NCBI RefSeq assembly: GCF_035946395.1
Contig: NZ_DASYZI010000401.1
Coordinates: 1-64,000 of the forward strand
From: Actinocrinis sp035946395
GTDB taxonomy: Bacteria; Actinomycetota; Actinomycetes; Streptomycetales; Catenulisporaceae
Direction: 5' to 3'
DNA length: 64,000 nucleotides
In this document: positions 8,805 to 18,028 of the stretch, in pieces
How the letters are laid out: every line of letters starts with the position of its first letter
How positions within the stretch are numbered: position 1 is the first letter of the stretch
Made by a program: the position numbers and the translations under genes
The notes under the pieces: model-generated
What the model was told of the DNA's origin: nothing
Databases searched by the model: none
What the model saw: the letters and a program-made list of their open reading frames with translations, nothing else

Positions 8805-8846
8805 CCGCGCCGGTCGGGATCTGTGCGGAGATCTCGACCGGCGCGG
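8805..8846 (-). terminator. Very strong hairpin ending the arabinose/transport operon
   Basis: Stem of 12 bp (CCGCGCCGGTCG, 8805-8816, with 8835-8846), then a G-U pair and five more pairs (GATCT with AGATC), loop GTGCGG. It begins 53 bases after the permease stop, in the direction of transcription. It separates the sugar operon from the epimerase gene on the same strand. Confidence 0.8.
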
Positions 8847-8898
8847 GGCCTGGTGTTTGCCGCTTGCCGTTTGGGTACTGCCGCTCGGCGCGTCCGTC

Positions 8899-9930
8899 CT
8901 AGCGTTGGGCGCGGCCGAAGCGTCTGGCACGCCAGCGGTCGGCGAGGATGGCGACGCCCAGCACGGCGCCCTGCACGATCTGCTGCTTGTAGGGGCTGAC
9001 CTTCAGCGCGAGCAGGCCGTTGGTGATGAATTCGAGCAGGATCGCGCCGGCGGCGATGCCGACGATGCGGCCCTCTCCGCCGAACAGCGAGACTCCGCCG
9101 ACCACGGCCGCCGCGATGGCGGTCAGTTCCCAGCCGCTGCCGCCGACGGAGGGGTCGGCCACGTTCATCCGGCCGATGACCAGGATGCCGACGACGCCGG
9201 AGAGCACGGCGGCGGACACGTAGGCGGCCGTGATGCGGCGGGCGACCGGGATGCCGGCCAGCCGCGCGGCCTCCTTGTTGCCGCCGACCGCGTAGATCTG
9301 TCTGCCGACGTAGGTGCGTTCGAGCACGAACCAGGCGATCACCGCCGCGCCGATGAAGAACAGCGCGGGCACCGGGACCTCGCCGACGTAGTACTGGCTC
9401 AGGTTGCTGAACATCGGGTCGATCCCGTTGATCGGCGAGCCGCTGGTGATCGCCAGGGCCAGGCCCTGGGACACCGTGAACGTGACCAGGGTGATGACGA
9501 ACGGCGGCACGTTGAGCTTGGTGACCATCGCGCCGTGCCACAGGCCGACCACCGCGCAGATCCCCAGCGTGGCGAGGATGGCCAGCGGCGCCGGCATGGC
9601 CTGGTTGACGTTGAACCAGGCGGCCAGGATGCCGGCCAGGCCGGCCAGCGCGCCGACCGACAGGTCGATGCCGCCGGTGAGGATCACCAGCGACTCGCCG
9701 ATCGCCAGGATGCCGACCTGCGCCAGGTCGCGCCCCATCACCTGGAGGTTCCCGGTGGCGGTGTAGGTTGGCGCGGCCAGCGCGATGCTGGTGAACACCA
9801 GCACGCACGCGAGGATCACGCCGGCTTCAGGGGACTCGGCCAGCTTACGCAGCAGCCTGGCTACGGCCGACGAGCCGCGCTGGGCGACCGCGTCCTCCGG
9901 CGCCGGCGTCAGGGTGCTCTGCGCGGTCAT
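8899..9930 (-). CDS. Sugar ABC importer permease (RbsC/AraH type)
   Basis: A 343-residue inner membrane protein of the BPD_transp_2 class with about nine or ten hydrophobic segments. It carries the family loop ESLVILTGGIDLSVGALAGL. ATG 9930 overlaps the ATPase stop (ATGA). As last gene of a binding-protein/ATPase/permease set placed directly after araA, it most likely forms the channel for L-arabinose import. The sugar is inferred from context; galactose or xylose are possible alternatives. A strong terminator follows. Confidence 0.88.
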   Translation of the reverse strand: MTAQSTLTPAPEDAVAQRGSSAVARLLRKLAESPEAGVILACVLVFTSIALAAPTYTATGNLQVMGRDLAQVGILAIGESLVILTGGIDLSVGALAGLAGILAAWFNVNQAMPAPLAILATLGICAVVGLWHGAMVTKLNVPPFVITLVTFTVSQGLALAITSGSPINGIDPMFSNLSQYYVGEVPVPALFFIGAAVIAWFVLERTYVGRQIYAVGGNKEAARLAGIPVARRITAAYVSAAVLSGVVGILVIGRMNVADPSVGGSGWELTAIAAAVVGGVSLFGGEGRIVGIAAGAILLEFITNGLLALKVSPYKQQIVQGAVLGVAILADRWRARRFGRAQR

Positions 9931-11492
9931 GGTGCGACTCCGTTTCTGAGCAACTGGACGGTGGTCGCGTGCGTCCCGGCAGCCGCCCTCATGATCCGTT
10001 CCTTGGTGGCTTCGTTGCGGTCGATGACCTCGACGACCCGGCCGTGGTTCATCACCGCGATCCGGTGGCAGATCCACAGCAGTTCTTCGAGTTCCGAGGA
10101 GGCGACCAGGACCGCCGCGCCCTGCTCGGCCGCCCGGTCGATCAGCTGGTAGATCTCCGCCTTCGCGCCGACGTCGACGCCGCGGGTCGGCTCGTCGAGC
10201 AGCAGCAGCCGCGGCCGCGCGGCGAAGGCGCGGCCGAAGATGGCGCGCTGCTGGTTGCCGCCGGACAGCGAGCCGATCGGCTGCTCGACCGACTGCATGC
10301 GGACGTTGACGTTCTGCGCGATCCGTTTCGCCTCGGCGCGCTCGCGCTTCGGGCCGAGCAGGCCGTAGGAGCTGATCCGCTTGAGGATCGAGACGGTCAC
10401 GTTCGCCCGGATCGGGGCGAACAGGACCAGCGACTGCTCCTTGCGGTCCTCCGGGATCATCGCGATCCCGGCCGCGGCGCCGTCGCCGGGGCCGCCCGGC
10501 GCGTAGGCCTTGCCGTTCAGGCGCATCTCGCCGCCGGTGGCCGGCTGGGCGCCGGCCACGGTGTGGATCAGCCTGCTGCGGCCGGAGCCCATCAGGCCCG
10601 CGATGCCGACGATCTCGCCGGCGCGCAGCGTCAGGTTCACCGGTCCCAGGCCGTCCGCCGTCAGGTTGTCGACTTCGAGCAGGACCGGCGCGGCGACCGG
10701 GGCGGGCTTGGGCTCGCCGTGTGCCACCTCGCCGCCGACCATCTCACGGATCAGCCGCTCCTCGGTGGCCTCGCCGGGTGCGAGGTCCGCGACGAGCCGG
10801 CCGTTGCGCAGCACCAGGATCCGGTCGCTGACCTGCCGCACCTCGTCGAGCCGGTGTCCGATGAACAGCACCGTGCCGCCGCGGTCGGCCAGCTTGCGGG
10901 CCAGCCGCAGCGCCTCGGCGGCCTCGACCGGGCCGAGCGAGGAGGTCGGCTCGTCCAGGATCAGCAGGCTGGGTTCGCGGCCCCAGGCCTTGGCGATCTC
11001 GATCATCTGCCGGGTCGGCACCGGCAGCGTGCGCACCTCGCGGGTGACGGGGACCGCCTTGGGGGACAGGCCGATCTCGGCGAGCATCGCCTCGGCCTCG
11101 GCGCGCAGCGCGGCCCCGTCCACCAGGATCCGGCGGCGCGAGACCCGCGGGCGGCGGCCCAGCAGCAGGTTCTCGGCCACCGAGAGCTGGCCGACCAGCG
11201 GGAACTCCTGGGAGACCATGGCGATGCCCAGTGCTGCGGCCGCCTCGGTCGAACCCGGTGCCAGCGGCCTGCCGCCGATCTCGATCTCGCCGCCGTCGCG
11301 GTGCACCGAGCCGGACAGCGTGCCCATCAGGGTGGACTTGCCCGCGCCGTTCTCGCCGACCACGCCGACCACCTGCCCGGCGTACAGGTCGAGCCGCGGC
11401 AGGTCGAGCACGCGCACGCCGCCGTAGGACTTGTGCACCCCCCGCAGCCGCGCGGTGACCGCGCGGCCCGGGGCGGCAGTGCTGCCCGTCAT
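9927..11492 (-). CDS. Sugar ABC importer ATPase (RbsA/AraG type)
   Basis: A 521-residue ATPase with two fused nucleotide-binding domains. The first has GENGAGKST, LILDEPTSSLG and FIGHRLDE. The second has the usual degenerate Walker A GLMGSGRSR, then LSGGNQQRAIFGRA and LLLDEPTRGVDVG. ATG 11492 lies one base past the upstream stop codon (TGACATG), so translation is coupled to the lipoprotein gene. It energises uptake through the downstream permease. Arabinose specificity is inferred from the operon. Confidence 0.92.
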   Translation of the reverse strand: MTGSTAAPGRAVTARLRGVHKSYGGVRVLDLPRLDLYAGQVVGVVGENGAGKSTLMGTLSGSVHRDGGEIEIGGRPLAPGSTEAAAALGIAMVSQEFPLVGQLSVAENLLLGRRPRVSRRRILVDGAALRAEAEAMLAEIGLSPKAVPVTREVRTLPVPTRQMIEIAKAWGREPSLLILDEPTSSLGPVEAAEALRLARKLADRGGTVLFIGHRLDEVRQVSDRILVLRNGRLVADLAPGEATEERLIREMVGGEVAHGEPKPAPVAAPVLLEVDNLTADGLGPVNLTLRAGEIVGIAGLMGSGRSRLIHTVAGAQPATGGEMRLNGKAYAPGGPGDGAAAGIAMIPEDRKEQSLVLFAPIRANVTVSILKRISSYGLLGPKRERAEAKRIAQNVNVRMQSVEQPIGSLSGGNQQRAIFGRAFAARPRLLLLDEPTRGVDVGAKAEIYQLIDRAAEQGAAVLVASSELEELLWICHRIAVMNHGRVVEVIDRNEATKERIMRAAAGTHATTVQLLRNGVAP

Positions 11493-11493
11493 G

Positions 11494-12642
11494 TCAGCTG
11501 ATTCCCAGCTGCGACTCAAGGCTCTTGTAGTCGCTGAGGTCCGACCGGGTGACCAGGCCGACGCCGGAGCTCAGCGTCGAGCCGTCGCTCTCCAGGTACG
11601 GCTTGACGAGCTGCATGACGGCGTCCTTGCCCAGCACCTTCTGCGCGGCCAGGAGGTACGCGCCGGTGTAGCCCTGCTGGTACGGCATCTGCACGACCGT
11701 GCCGGAGATCACGCCGGACTGGATGAACGACAGGGTCTGCGCGTCCGAGTCGTCGCAGACGATGTGCACAGACGAGCTCTTGCCGGCCGAGCTCACCGCC
11801 TGTGCGAGCGCCGGGCCGTCGTAGGAGTAGACCCCGTACAGGCCGTTGACGTCCGGGTTGTTGGCCAGGATGGTCTCGGCGTCCGAGGTCGCGGTGCTGG
11901 CCGACAGGTTGTCGTTGACCTTCTGCACGACCGTGATGTTCGTGCCCTTCAGCGCGTCCTCGAAGCCCTGGATGCGCTGCGTGGCGTTCGACGCGGTCAG
12001 CGAGCCGACCAGGACCGCCACCTTGCCGTTGCCGCCGAGCACCTGCTTCATCGCGGTGCCCGCCTGCATGCCGGCGGTGTAGTTCGGCGTGCCCAGGTAC
12101 AGCGAGGCGGCGTCCGTGCCCGGCAGCGGCGAGTCGATGGCGAGCACGCTGATGCCGTGGGAGACGTCGGTGTGGATGGTGCCGGCGGCCGAGGTCGGGT
12201 CGATCGCGGAGATCGAGTACCCGGTGACGCCCTGCGAGCGCAGCGTCTCCAGCTCAGAGTTCTGCTCGGTCAGCTTGCCGTTCGGCGGCGCGAAGTACGT
12301 GCACTTGCTGCTCGCCAGGCCCAGGTCGGAGCAACCCTTGAGGAAGCCGACCTGCCCGGCCTTCCAGTAGTCGGCGGCCACGTTGACCACCATCGCGATG
12401 TTCACGCCGGAGAGGTCCTTGCCGGCCAGCGCGGACTTGAGCGCCGCGTCGAGCTTGGCCAGGTTGTCCTGGTTGAACGTGACGGAGCCGCTCAGCGTGA
12501 TCGCCGGCGCGGAACTGGAGCCGGAGCTCGTGTTCGTCGAAGTCGAGCCGGTGGGGCTCTTGGAGCACGCCGTGGCGCTGAGGGCGAGCAGGGAAACCGC
12601 GGCGACCGCGGCGGCGGTACGGGTCTTGCCAGTGCCAATCAT
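11494..12642 (-). CDS. Sugar-binding lipoprotein of the ABC importer
   Basis: A 382-residue exported lipoprotein. It has a basic n-region, hydrophobic core and lipobox LSATACS, then a Ser/Thr-rich linker and a type I periplasmic-binding fold (Peripla_BP_4-like; GVTGYSISAIDPTSAAG, VAVLVGSLTASNATQR). It captures sugar outside the cell for the importer. The operator at 12694-12707 lies 52 bases upstream, so the transport genes can be controlled separately from araBDA. Arabinose as ligand is inferred. Confidence 0.9.
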   Translation of the reverse strand: MIGTGKTRTAAAVAAVSLLALSATACSKSPTGSTSTNTSSGSSSAPAITLSGSVTFNQDNLAKLDAALKSALAGKDLSGVNIAMVVNVAADYWKAGQVGFLKGCSDLGLASSKCTYFAPPNGKLTEQNSELETLRSQGVTGYSISAIDPTSAAGTIHTDVSHGISVLAIDSPLPGTDAASLYLGTPNYTAGMQAGTAMKQVLGGNGKVAVLVGSLTASNATQRIQGFEDALKGTNITVVQKVNDNLSASTATSDAETILANNPDVNGLYGVYSYDGPALAQAVSSAGKSSSVHIVCDDSDAQTLSFIQSGVISGTVVQMPYQQGYTGAYLLAAQKVLGKDAVMQLVKPYLESDGSTLSSGVGLVTRSDLSDYKSLESQLGIS

Positions 12643-12693
12643 CGTTGATCGGTGCCCTTCGTGAGTCGGAATCGGACGTGAGCCTTGTCAGCG

Positions 12694-12707
12694 TGTGAGC
12701 GCTAACA
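12694..12707. promoter_or_regulatory. LacI-family operator upstream of the sugar importer
   Basis: TGTGAGCGCTAACA is a near-palindrome of the form TGTKAGCGCTMACA. It differs by one base from the site at araB and by two from the site upstream of the repressor gene. It is the likely binding site of the LacI-type regulator encoded at 16822-17862. Confidence 0.75.
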
Positions 12708-12757
12708 GAATGCGAACACCAGTGGTGCGGATGTTGCGGTCGGTGTGGGTGGGGTCG

Positions 12758-12777
12758 GGACTTCGGCTAGCAAGTCC
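12758..12777 (-). terminator. Weak hairpin between araA and the sugar-binding lipoprotein gene
   Basis: A 6-bp stem (GGACTT 12758-12763 with AAGTCC 12772-12777) lies just after the araA stop. It could partly separate expression of the enzymes from that of the transporter, which has its own operator. The stem is short, so this is tentative. Confidence 0.35.
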
Positions 12778-12782
12778 GGGGG

Positions 12783-14324
12783 TCAGAGCCCGCGGGCCAG
12801 GCGGTGGTACGCCTGGTTCCAGCGCAGCTCCTTGGTGAACTGGCGCAGCGTGGTGTCGGCGTCGATGACGAGCAGTTCGACGCCGAGCATCTCGGCCAGA
12901 TCGTGCAGCTCCTCGGTGCCGACGGCCGCCGAGAGCACCGTGTGGTGCGGGCCGCCCGCGGTCAGCCAGGCCTCCGCGGAGGTGCGCAGGCTCGGCCGGG
13001 GCGTCCACACCGCGCGGGCCACCGGCAGGCGCGGCAGCGGTTCGAGCGGCGGCACGACGTCTATCTCGTTGGCGACGAGGCGGAACCGGTCGCCCAGGTC
13101 CGCCAGGCCGACGACCACCGCGGGCCCGGGACGCGCGTCGAAGACCAGGCGCACCGGGTCCTCACGGCCGCCGATGCCCAGCGGGTGGATCTCGCAGGAG
13201 GGGGTGGCCGCGGCGATGGAGGAGCAGACCTCCAGCATGTGCGCCCCGAGGATCAGCTCGCGGCCCGGCTCCAGGTGGTAGGTGTAGTCCTCCATGAACG
13301 ACGTGCCGCCGGGCAGCCCCGCCGACATCGCCTTGACCGCGCGCACCAGCAGCGAGGTCTTCCAGTCGCCCTCGCCGCCGAAGCCGTAGCCGTCGGCCAT
13401 CAGCCGCTGCACGGCCAGGCCGGGCAGCTGGCGCAGCCCCCCGAGGTCTTCGAAGTTCGTGGTGAAGGCGTGGAAGCCGCCGCCGGTCAAGAAGTCGCGC
13501 AGGCCCAGTTCGATCCGCGCGGCGTAACGCAGCGACGCGTGCCGCTCACCGCCGACGCGCAGTTCGGCGGCGACGTGGTAGCTGTCCTCGTACTCCTTGA
13601 CCAGGGCGCCGATCCGCGCGTCGGCGACCGAGTCGACGACGGCGACCAGGTCGTTGACGCCGTAGGTGTTCACCGAGGCGCCGAAGCGCAGCTGCGCCTC
13701 GACCTTGTCCCCCTCGGTCACCGCGACGTCCCGCATGTTGTCGCCGAAGCGGGCCAGCTTCAGGGTGCGAAGCTGCGCGAGGCCGGTCGCGGCGCGCGTC
13801 CACGTGGCGATCCGCTTGGCGACCGAGGGGTCGCTCACGTGCCCGGCCACCGTCTTGCGCGGCACGCCGAGCCGCGTCTGTACGAACCCGAACTCGCGGT
13901 CGCCGTGCGCGGCCTGGTTCAGGTTCATGAAGTCCATGTCGATCGTGTCCCACGGCAGCGCCACGTTGGCCTGCGTGTGCAGGTGCAGCAGCGGCTTGTC
14001 CAGGGCATCGAGCCCTGAGATCCACATCTTGGCCGGGGAGAAGGTGTGCATCCAGGCGATCAGGCCGACGCAGCGGTCCGCGCCGTTCGCCTCCAGGCAC
14101 ACCCGGCGGATCGCGTCCGCGTCGGTGAGCACGCGCAGCCACACGATCTTCACGGGGGCCGGCGGCCGGCCGTCGAGTCCGCGCAGCGCGCCCGAGAGCG
14201 TCTCGGCGATCTGCCGCGACTGCTCGGCGACCTGACGCAGGGTGTCCTCGCCGTAGAGGCCCTGGCTCCCGGTGAGGAACCAGACCTCGTATTCGGCGTC
14301 GGGGGCGGCGTCCAGTGACGTCAT
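12783..14324 (-). CDS. araA: L-arabinose isomerase
   Basis: AraA converts L-arabinose to L-ribulose with a Mn2+ cofactor. The 513-residue length matches the family. Recognisable blocks are EVWFLTGSQGLYGEDTL at the start, WMHTFSPAKMWI, LLHLHTQANVALPW, the metal-ligand region around GEGDWKTS, and SFMEDYTYHLEPG with HMLEVC. ATG 14324 overlaps the araD stop (ATGA). It is third in araB-araD-araA. An open frame runs further upstream but is antisense-like sequence over araD. Confidence 0.96.
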   Translation of the reverse strand: MTSLDAAPDAEYEVWFLTGSQGLYGEDTLRQVAEQSRQIAETLSGALRGLDGRPPAPVKIVWLRVLTDADAIRRVCLEANGADRCVGLIAWMHTFSPAKMWISGLDALDKPLLHLHTQANVALPWDTIDMDFMNLNQAAHGDREFGFVQTRLGVPRKTVAGHVSDPSVAKRIATWTRAATGLAQLRTLKLARFGDNMRDVAVTEGDKVEAQLRFGASVNTYGVNDLVAVVDSVADARIGALVKEYEDSYHVAAELRVGGERHASLRYAARIELGLRDFLTGGGFHAFTTNFEDLGGLRQLPGLAVQRLMADGYGFGGEGDWKTSLLVRAVKAMSAGLPGGTSFMEDYTYHLEPGRELILGAHMLEVCSSIAAATPSCEIHPLGIGGREDPVRLVFDARPGPAVVVGLADLGDRFRLVANEIDVVPPLEPLPRLPVARAVWTPRPSLRTSAEAWLTAGGPHHTVLSAAVGTEELHDLAEMLGVELLVIDADTTLRQFTKELRWNQAYHRLARGL

Positions 14325-15052
14325 CGTTCCTCGGCTCCGTCCGCAGGGGGCTGTTGCCCGTACACGTGGGTGTATCGGTGGTGCAGCGCGTCGATGTCGG
14401 CGCTGGGGATGGGGATCGGCTCGCCGTAGGCACGGGCCAGGTGCACGGTGCGCGCCACGTCCTCGGCCATCACCGCGGCCTTGACCGCGGCGCGCGCGTC
14501 CCTGCCGATGGTGAAGACGCCGTGGTTGCGCATCAGTACTGCGGGGGAGCGGTGCGCGGCCAGGGTCTCGACGATGCCCTTGCCGATCGCCTCGTCGCCG
14601 ATCAGCGCGAACGGGCCGACCGGGATCTCGCCGCCGAACTCGTCGGCCATCGCGGTGATCACGCACGGTATCGCCTCGCCGCGCGCGGACCAGGCGGTCG
14701 CGTAGGTCGAGTGCGTGTGGACCACGCCGCCGACGTCGGGGCGGTGCCGGTAGACGTAGGCGTGCGAGCCGGTGTCGCTTGAGGGGCTGAATCCGCCCTC
14801 GACGACGTTGCCGGACAGGTCGCACAGCACCATCGACTCAGGCGTCAGATTCTCGTAGTCCACGCCGCTCGGCTTGATCACCATCAGGTCCGCGCCCGGC
14901 ACCCGCGCCGAGACGTTTCCGGCGGTCCACGCCACCAGGCCGTTGCGCGGCAGCAGTTCGTGCAGCCGACAGACCTCGTCGCGCAGGCGGTCGATCGCCG
15001 CGCGCAGTGCTGAGTCGATGTGCTCTGCGTCTATGTGCGCTGAGTCATTCAT
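14321..15052 (-). CDS. araD: L-ribulose-5-phosphate 4-epimerase
   Basis: AraD interconverts L-ribulose 5-phosphate and D-xylulose 5-phosphate, feeding arabinose into the pentose phosphate pathway. The 243-residue protein is a class II aldolase-fold enzyme: WTAGNVSARV and IKPSG form the phosphate site, HTHSTYATAWSARG holds the zinc histidines, and LMRNHGVFTIG follows. ATG 15052 overlaps the araB stop by 8 bases (ATGAATGA), so translation is tightly coupled. Confidence 0.95.
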   Translation of the reverse strand: MNDSAHIDAEHIDSALRAAIDRLRDEVCRLHELLPRNGLVAWTAGNVSARVPGADLMVIKPSGVDYENLTPESMVLCDLSGNVVEGGFSPSSDTGSHAYVYRHRPDVGGVVHTHSTYATAWSARGEAIPCVITAMADEFGGEIPVGPFALIGDEAIGKGIVETLAAHRSPAVLMRNHGVFTIGRDARAAVKAAVMAEDVARTVHLARAYGEPIPIPSADIDALHHRYTHVYGQQPPADGAEER

Positions 15053-16781
15053 CTGCGGCCCCGTTCTCGTCGCGCGCGGCGAGCCGGATCGCGTGCAGCC
15101 GGTGCAGGACCTCGTTCGCGCCCCGGCCGAAGTAGTCGTGCAGCCGCAGGTACTCCGCGTATAGGGCGTCGTAGGCGGCTGCCCGCCGCGCATCCGGGGT
15201 GTACACGGCGCGTTCGATCTTCCCCATGGCCTGCGCCGCAGCGGGCACGTCCGGGTACGCCCCGGCGGCCACGGCCGCGTGGATCGCGGAGCCGAGCGCA
15301 GGGCCCTGCGACGACCCGATCAGGCTGAGCGGCCTGCGGGTGATGTCGGCGTACAACTGCATCAGGAAGCTGTTCTTCATCAGCCCGCCGGCGATCACGA
15401 GCTCGGTGACCGGGACGCCGTTCTCCTCGAACGCGTCGATGATGACCCGGGTGCCGAACGCGGTGGCTTCCAGCAGCGCGCGGTAGATCTCGTGCGGCTT
15501 CGTGCTCAGCGTCAGGCCGATGATCACCCCGGAGAGGTGGTGGTCGACGAGCACCGACCGGTTGCCGCTGTGCCAGTCCAGCGCGATCAGCCCGTGCGCC
15601 CCCACCGGGTGCGCCGCGGCCTGCTCGGCGAGCACGTCGTGCACCGGGATCCCGCGCGTGACGGCCTCGGCTCGCACATACGCGGGCATGGCCTGCTCGG
15701 TGAACCAGGCGAAGATGTCGCCGACGCCGCTCTGCCCGGCCTCGTATCCCCAGAGCCCTGAGACGATGCCGCCCCGTACGACCCCGCACATGCCGGGGAC
15801 CTCGGCCAGCCGCTCGCCGTTCATCACGTGGCAGGTGGACGTCCCCATGATCGCGACCATCTGGCCCGGCTCGATGGCCCGCGCGGCCGGGGCGGTCACG
15901 TGCGCGTCCACGTTCCCGACGCACACCGCGATGCCTTCCGGCAGCCCGGTCCAGGCGGCGGCCTGCGCGGTGAGCGGCCCGGCGTAGCCGCCGAGCGGAG
16001 AGACCCCCGGCACGCCGGGAGCCAGGTCCAGCTTCGCGGTGAAGTCGCCGAAACCGGGGGCGAGCGCGGTCAGGAACGCGGCCGAGGGGCGCGCGCCGTC
16101 CTGGAGGATGCCCTTGTACCCGGCGGTGCAGGCGTTGCGGGTCTCGACGCCGCACAGCTGCCAGGTGATCCAGTCCGCCGCCTCGATCCAGCGCTCGGTG
16201 CGCGCGTAGATCTCGGGGTCCTCCTCCAGCAGTTGCAGGCCCTTGGCATACTCCCACTCGGAGGAGATCCGGCCGCCGTAGCGGGCGATCCACGGCTCGT
16301 TGCGCTTATGCGCCAGGGCATTGATGCGGTCCGCCTGCGGCTGCGCGGCATGGTGCTTCCATAGCTTGACGTAAGCATGCGGTCGCGCGCGGAACTCGTC
16401 GAGCTCGCACAGCGGCGTCCCGTCGGCCATCGTCGGCAGCACGGTGCACGCGGTGAAGTCGATGCCGATCCCGATGACCTGCGCCGGATCGATCCCCGCG
16501 TCCGCGACGGCGGCGGGCACGGCGTGACGCAGCACTTCGCGGTAGTCGTCGGGGTGCTGGAGGGCCCAGTCGGGCGGCAGCGCGCCGCCGCCCGGCAGCA
16601 CGTCGTCGAGCACGCCGTGCGCATATTCGTGCACTGCGGTGCCCAGCTCGGCGCCGTCCGCGACCCGGACCACCAGGGCCCGCCCGGACAGCGTGCCGTA
16701 GTCCACCCCGACCACGTAGCGGCGGTCGGCGCCGACGTGTCCGTCGACGGCGCCACTGTCGTTGTGAGCGTTAACAACCAT
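15045..16781 (-). CDS. araB: L-ribulokinase
   Basis: AraB phosphorylates L-ribulose with ATP. The 578-residue FGGY-family kinase has VVGVDYGTLSGRALVV at residues 22-37, GIGIDFTACTVLP, GNVDAHVTAPAARAIEPGQM, MGTSTCHVM and the C-terminal GGLMKNSFLMQ ATP-site segment. It is the first gene of araBDA. The only suitable start, ATG 16781, leaves about 15 residues before the kinase fold. The repressor operator (16763-16776) lies within codons 2-7, so repression would act inside the coding sequence. Confidence 0.95.
   Translation of the reverse strand: MVVNAHNDSGAVDGHVGADRRYVVGVDYGTLSGRALVVRVADGAELGTAVHEYAHGVLDDVLPGGGALPPDWALQHPDDYREVLRHAVPAAVADAGIDPAQVIGIGIDFTACTVLPTMADGTPLCELDEFRARPHAYVKLWKHHAAQPQADRINALAHKRNEPWIARYGGRISSEWEYAKGLQLLEEDPEIYARTERWIEAADWITWQLCGVETRNACTAGYKGILQDGARPSAAFLTALAPGFGDFTAKLDLAPGVPGVSPLGGYAGPLTAQAAAWTGLPEGIAVCVGNVDAHVTAPAARAIEPGQMVAIMGTSTCHVMNGERLAEVPGMCGVVRGGIVSGLWGYEAGQSGVGDIFAWFTEQAMPAYVRAEAVTRGIPVHDVLAEQAAAHPVGAHGLIALDWHSGNRSVLVDHHLSGVIIGLTLSTKPHEIYRALLEATAFGTRVIIDAFEENGVPVTELVIAGGLMKNSFLMQLYADITRRPLSLIGSSQGPALGSAIHAAVAAGAYPDVPAAAQAMGKIERAVYTPDARRAAAYDALYAEYLRLHDYFGRGANEVLHRLHAIRLAARDENGAADE
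16763..16776. promoter_or_regulatory. LacI-family operator within the first codons of araB
   Basis: TGTGAGCGTTAACA differs by one base from the importer operator. It occupies codons 2-7 of araB, directly after the start codon. A repressor bound here would block elongation or a promoter lying just upstream. Confidence 0.75.
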
Positions 16782-16821
16782 GGCAAACCACTGTCAGAAC
16801 AACCTCTCTCGGGATCGCCGG

Positions 16822-17862
16822 TCAGCCGGCCGGGCGGGTGGCCGACGCGCGGACCACCAGACCCGGCTCGATGGAGACGCGCGGGACGGCCGCCGGCACG
16901 CCGCGCTGGTCGGCGTCGATCAGCTCGATCAGCGCGCGCAGTGCCCGGCGGCCGAGCTCGTCGAAGTCCTGGCGCACGGTGGTCAGCGGCGGCCCGAAGT
17001 ACTCGGCCTCCGGGATGTCGTCGAACCCGATGATGCTCAGGTCCTCGGGGATCCGGCGTCCGGCCTGCTGCAACGCGCGCAGCAGGCCGAGGGCCATGTG
17101 GTCGTTGGCGCAGAACACGGCGGTGATCCGCGGGTCGTCGGCGATCCGTCGGCCGAGCTCGAAGCCGGTGCGCGAGGACCAGTCGCCGCCGGTCAGCGGG
17201 GCGGGCACGGTCGCCGCCCGGGCCTCCAGGGCGCGCCGCCAGCCGATCTCGCGCTCCTGCGCGTCGAGCCAGGAGGCGGGTCCGGCCAGGTGGTGCACGG
17301 TGCGGTGGCCGAGGTCGAGCAGGTAGGAGGTGGCGCGCTCGGCGCCTGCCTCGTTGTCGACCGCGACCGAGGCGAGCGAGACGTGGGTGCCCGTGCCGCA
17401 GCCGACCGCGACGAGCGGCACGTCGGACGGCACGCTGGCCAGCGCGCCGACCGCCGTGGTCTGCGGGGCGATGACGATGATTCCCTCGACGGCCTGATCG
17501 CGCAGCCGCTCGACCGCGTCGAGCACGGAGCGCCGGTCGAGCGTGGCCAGCGCGGCGACGGTGACGAAGTAGTCGTGCTGCTTGGCGGCCTGCTCGATGC
17601 CGTAGAGCATGGAGGCGGGGCCGTAGAGCGTCGTGTTGAAGCTGATCACGCCGAGCGTGTTCGTGCGCCGGGTGACCAGCGTGCGGGCGGCCGCGTTCGG
17701 CCGGTACCCCAGCTCGCGGATGGCCGCGAGCACCCGGTCCCGGGTCGCCGGGCGGACGTTGGGATGGCCGTTGAGCACGCGCGACACGGTCTGGTGGGAG
17801 ACGCCGGCGATGCGGGCGACGTCGGCCATCACCGGTGCGCGATCGCCGTCGATGACTGGCAT
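16822..17862 (-). CDS. araR: LacI/GalR-family repressor of the arabinose regulon
   Basis: A 346-residue repressor. The N-terminal HTH and hinge (MADVARIAGVSHQTVSRVLNGHPNV, starting near residue 12) are of LacI type. The rest is a periplasmic-binding-like effector domain ending LTTVRQDFDELGRRALRALIELI. ATG 17862 is chosen because the HTH begins just after it. It lies directly upstream of araB on the same strand. Three near-identical operators, including one upstream of itself (18015-18028), suggest autorepression, with arabinose as likely inducer. The symbol reflects this inferred role, not identity to the Bacillus GntR-type AraR. Confidence 0.85.
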   Translation of the reverse strand: MPVIDGDRAPVMADVARIAGVSHQTVSRVLNGHPNVRPATRDRVLAAIRELGYRPNAAARTLVTRRTNTLGVISFNTTLYGPASMLYGIEQAAKQHDYFVTVAALATLDRRSVLDAVERLRDQAVEGIIVIAPQTTAVGALASVPSDVPLVAVGCGTGTHVSLASVAVDNEAGAERATSYLLDLGHRTVHHLAGPASWLDAQEREIGWRRALEARAATVPAPLTGGDWSSRTGFELGRRIADDPRITAVFCANDHMALGLLRALQQAGRRIPEDLSIIGFDDIPEAEYFGPPLTTVRQDFDELGRRALRALIELIDADQRGVPAAVPRVSIEPGLVVRASATRPAG

Positions 17863-18014
17863 GTCCTGCTCGGCCTCCCTCCGCTGTCGGCGCGTACCCG
17901 CGTTGATGAAACGTTCACCGTGTTGAACCGTAGCGCTCGGGTGATGGAATCGCCCGGACGATCGGGCCGCTCGCCGTGGCCGCCGGGTGGGCCGTGCGGC
18001 TGCCGTGGGAGAAT

Positions 18015-18028
18015 TGTTAGCGCAAACA
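18015..18028. promoter_or_regulatory. LacI-family operator upstream of the repressor gene
   Basis: TGTTAGCGCAAACA matches the two ara operators with two changes. It lies about 150 bases upstream of the repressor start and about 235 bases before the divergent methyltransferase gene. It indicates autoregulation, and could also touch the divergent gene. Confidence 0.65.

Noticed and set aside
8857..10152. 431-codon plus-strand frame over the sugar permease and ATPase
   Set aside because: Asp/Arg/Gly-rich repeats such as GEHGGGHVGGRDAAGD are typical of the complement of a membrane-protein gene; the minus-strand genes are clear.
12783..14825. Extended araA of 680 codons
   Set aside because: The upstream 167 codons are out-of-frame araD sequence; ATG 14324 overlaps the araD stop as in the rest of the operon.
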